In this document: piece by piece, positions 62,800 to 64,000 of the stretch
How positions within the stretch are numbered: position 1 is the first letter of the stretch
Layout of the letters: each line of letters starts with the position of its first letter
NCBI GenBank assembly: GCA_964035575.1
Contig: OZ037849.1
Coordinates: forward strand, 682,001-746,000
Length of the DNA stretch: 64,000 nucleotides
Reading direction: 5' to 3'
From: Rhynchopus sp. YZ270_cl-10
Lineage: Eukaryota > Euglenozoa > Diplonemea > Diplonemida > Diplonemidae
The notes under the pieces: generated by a model
What the model was told of the DNA's origin: nothing
Databases searched by the model: none
What the model saw: only the letters and a program-made list of their open reading frames with translations
Translations under genes and position numbers: made by a program

Positions 62800-62887
62800 T
62801 CTAAACTTTTCTTTTTTCCCCCTCTCTCTCCCTCTCACCCTATCCCCATCTTTTCAAGTAGGTGATACACAAAAGGGAAAATATAAA

Positions 62888-64000
62888 ATGGGTTTATTAC
62901 ATTCCAAAGACGAAGAAAAGAAGGCAGCAGCCGATTCATCCCCACCCGCACCCGCACCCGAACCCACCCGAGCAAAGCCGACTCTGGCTGGGGGGTCTTC
63001 TCGCATTCTGAGTATAGGCGATTTGCTTTTTCTGAATACTACTGTACCACTTGCCCCTCGGGCTAGCACATGGTCTGCAGTGTATCTATCGCATCGCGAT
63101 GGGAAAAGCTTCACAAAGCTGGTTCACAGTGTACGTAAAATGAAAAATACGTTAATCCTCGTCAAGGATGATGGCGGGCATGTGTTTGCGATGTTCTGTG
63201 CGGATGAATGGAAGGACCCTTCAGACCTCGAGGAAGAGTACGTAAAAGAGAATGCACGCGCCGCGCGGGAACGGCGTCTAGGCAGAAAATATGAGCCCAA
63301 AAAGCGGGAGGCAAGCACGAACTTCTTCGGGGACGGGAACTGCGCACTGCTTGGGGTGCAGCCAGAGCAGGCGTTGTACCGGCCCACACGGATAAATGAG
63401 AACTTTATGTATCTGCAGACCTCGTGGCCAGAGCAGGATATGAACGGGATAGCGATGGGGGGCTTGGTATGTACTATCTGCATACAGAGAAGAAAAACAA
63501 TACCTTTCTTAGAGATCAGTTGTCGGTAACCTTTGGGGCTTTAAATACAGCCAGAAACTTGGCGACCTACAAACTTGTTGACCATAATATTGGCGGATTT
63601 TGGGGGTTTTTCTTGTAATTGGCGACTTTTTTTTGGTCGCCAATCAGAGCAAAACAGGATTATTTTTTTATGAATCTATCATGAGCTCGACAACTGCTCT
63701 TTTACCCAATTTTTCCCTCTTTCTTTCCCCCCTCCTCACCCAACACCCACCCAACACAGCCTGGCCTCTTTGGCGTACAGCTCGACTCTTATCTCGACAC
63801 AGGAAAGTTCCGTGGTGCTAATGGAAAGTGCATGACATTCAACAACCCTTGCCTCGCACACAAGGAGGACTTTAACATCCGTGAGGTGGAGGTGTGGGTC
63901 CTGGGCGATGAGGAGGTGGCTGCCAACGTGTGTACGCAGGTCGGGATTCTTGCAAACGCAGAAGGGAAGAAGGACCAGCAGATCCTTGAGCTCGCGGGGA
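62888..64000 (+). CDS. TLDc-domain protein, 3' end beyond the window
   Basis: Exon 1 is 62888-63466 and exon 2 starts at 63760 after a GTATGT donor and an AACACAG acceptor, in phase 0. The start MGLLHSK fits N-myristoylation (Gly at 2, Ser at 6), which suggests membrane attachment. A Pro/Ala-rich linker follows, then the TLDc domain: STWSAVYLSHRDGKSFTKLV, TLILVKDDGGHVFAMFCADEW, FFGDGNCALLGV, then in exon 2 GLFGVQLDSYLDTGKFRGAN, CMTFNNPCLA and FNIREVEVWVLG. TLDc proteins in other eukaryotes protect against oxidative stress and several bind the vacuolar H+-ATPase. That role is by family only. The frame is still open at 64000. Confidence 0.85.

Larger units (their letters stand above)
61319..62887. 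other. Gene-poor spacer and leader of the TLDc gene
   Basis: AT-rich with A-runs and no supported gene. It contains two TGGTGTGGCTGA-type elements, one GNRA-type hairpin core and, at about 62815-62861, a C/T tract ending TTTTCAAGTAG, 27 bases before the start codon. Confidence 0.45.

Noticed and set aside
62585-62887. N-terminal extension of the TLDc protein upstream of 62888
   Set aside because: It would translate a hairpin motif, a MITE-like element and a pyrimidine tract ending in AG. The MGLLHSK start fits a myristoylated protein much better.

Overview
The window is nuclear DNA from a unicellular eukaryote. Its genes are split by GT-AG introns, mostly with GTATG donors, and their codons are richer in G and C than the T- and A-rich spacers. 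The lineage cannot be fixed from this window. Two weak hints point towards Euglenozoa. One is a small-subunit rRNA 5'-end fragment reading CATATGCTTGTTTCAAGG. The other is pyrimidine-rich tracts ending in AG within about 10-40 bases of several start codons, which would suit spliced-leader trans-splicing but equally 5'-UTR introns.

Layout. 1-4.97 kb: nested inverted-repeat DNA elements, an array of four 269-bp repeats and a small MITE. 5-13.1 kb: a secreted cysteine-rich protein, a small multi-pass membrane protein, a two-exon Fes1/HspBP1-type Hsp70 exchange factor, a 1.37-kb satellite nest bounded by perfect 19-bp inverted repeats, and a TMEM53-like protein. 14.4-20.1 kb: a two-exon jelly-roll (F5/8-C-like) protein and a five-exon membrane protein with PDZ-like, beta-repeat and three SAM-like modules. 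20.1-23.8 kb: gene-poor DNA with recurrent hairpin motifs, an rRNA fragment inside a terminal-inverted-repeat element, and one small unknown gene.

23.8-40.6 kb is a tandem array in which an ankyrin-repeat gene with a nuclear-localisation-like motif (ANK) alternates with a multi-pass membrane protein ending in a class III nucleotide-cyclase-like domain (CYC). The order is ANK1 (frameshifted)-CYC1-ANK2-CYC2-ANK3-CYC3-CYC4. Units 1 and 2 are almost identical over 4.92 kb; CYC3 and CYC4 have diverged, mainly in the membrane half. All four cyclase domains have Asn where the first metal-binding Asp is expected.

41.1-51.1 kb is a six-exon gene joining a ubiquitin-like N-terminus, TPR repeats and a C-terminal SGNH/GDSL hydrolase domain. 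Its 6.6-kb fourth intron is almost filled by two large non-autonomous elements. 51.1-58.6 kb is a giant imperfect palindrome made of two head-to-head copies of a hAT-like DNA transposon: a 1,020-codon open transposase on the minus strand and a decayed copy on the plus strand. 58.6-62.9 kb holds divergent repeats and further inverted-repeat elements. A TLDc-domain gene with an N-myristoylation-type start begins at 62,888 and runs off the end.

Exon models were built by eye from splice sites, reading phase and protein family patterns. No alignment or transcript evidence was available.
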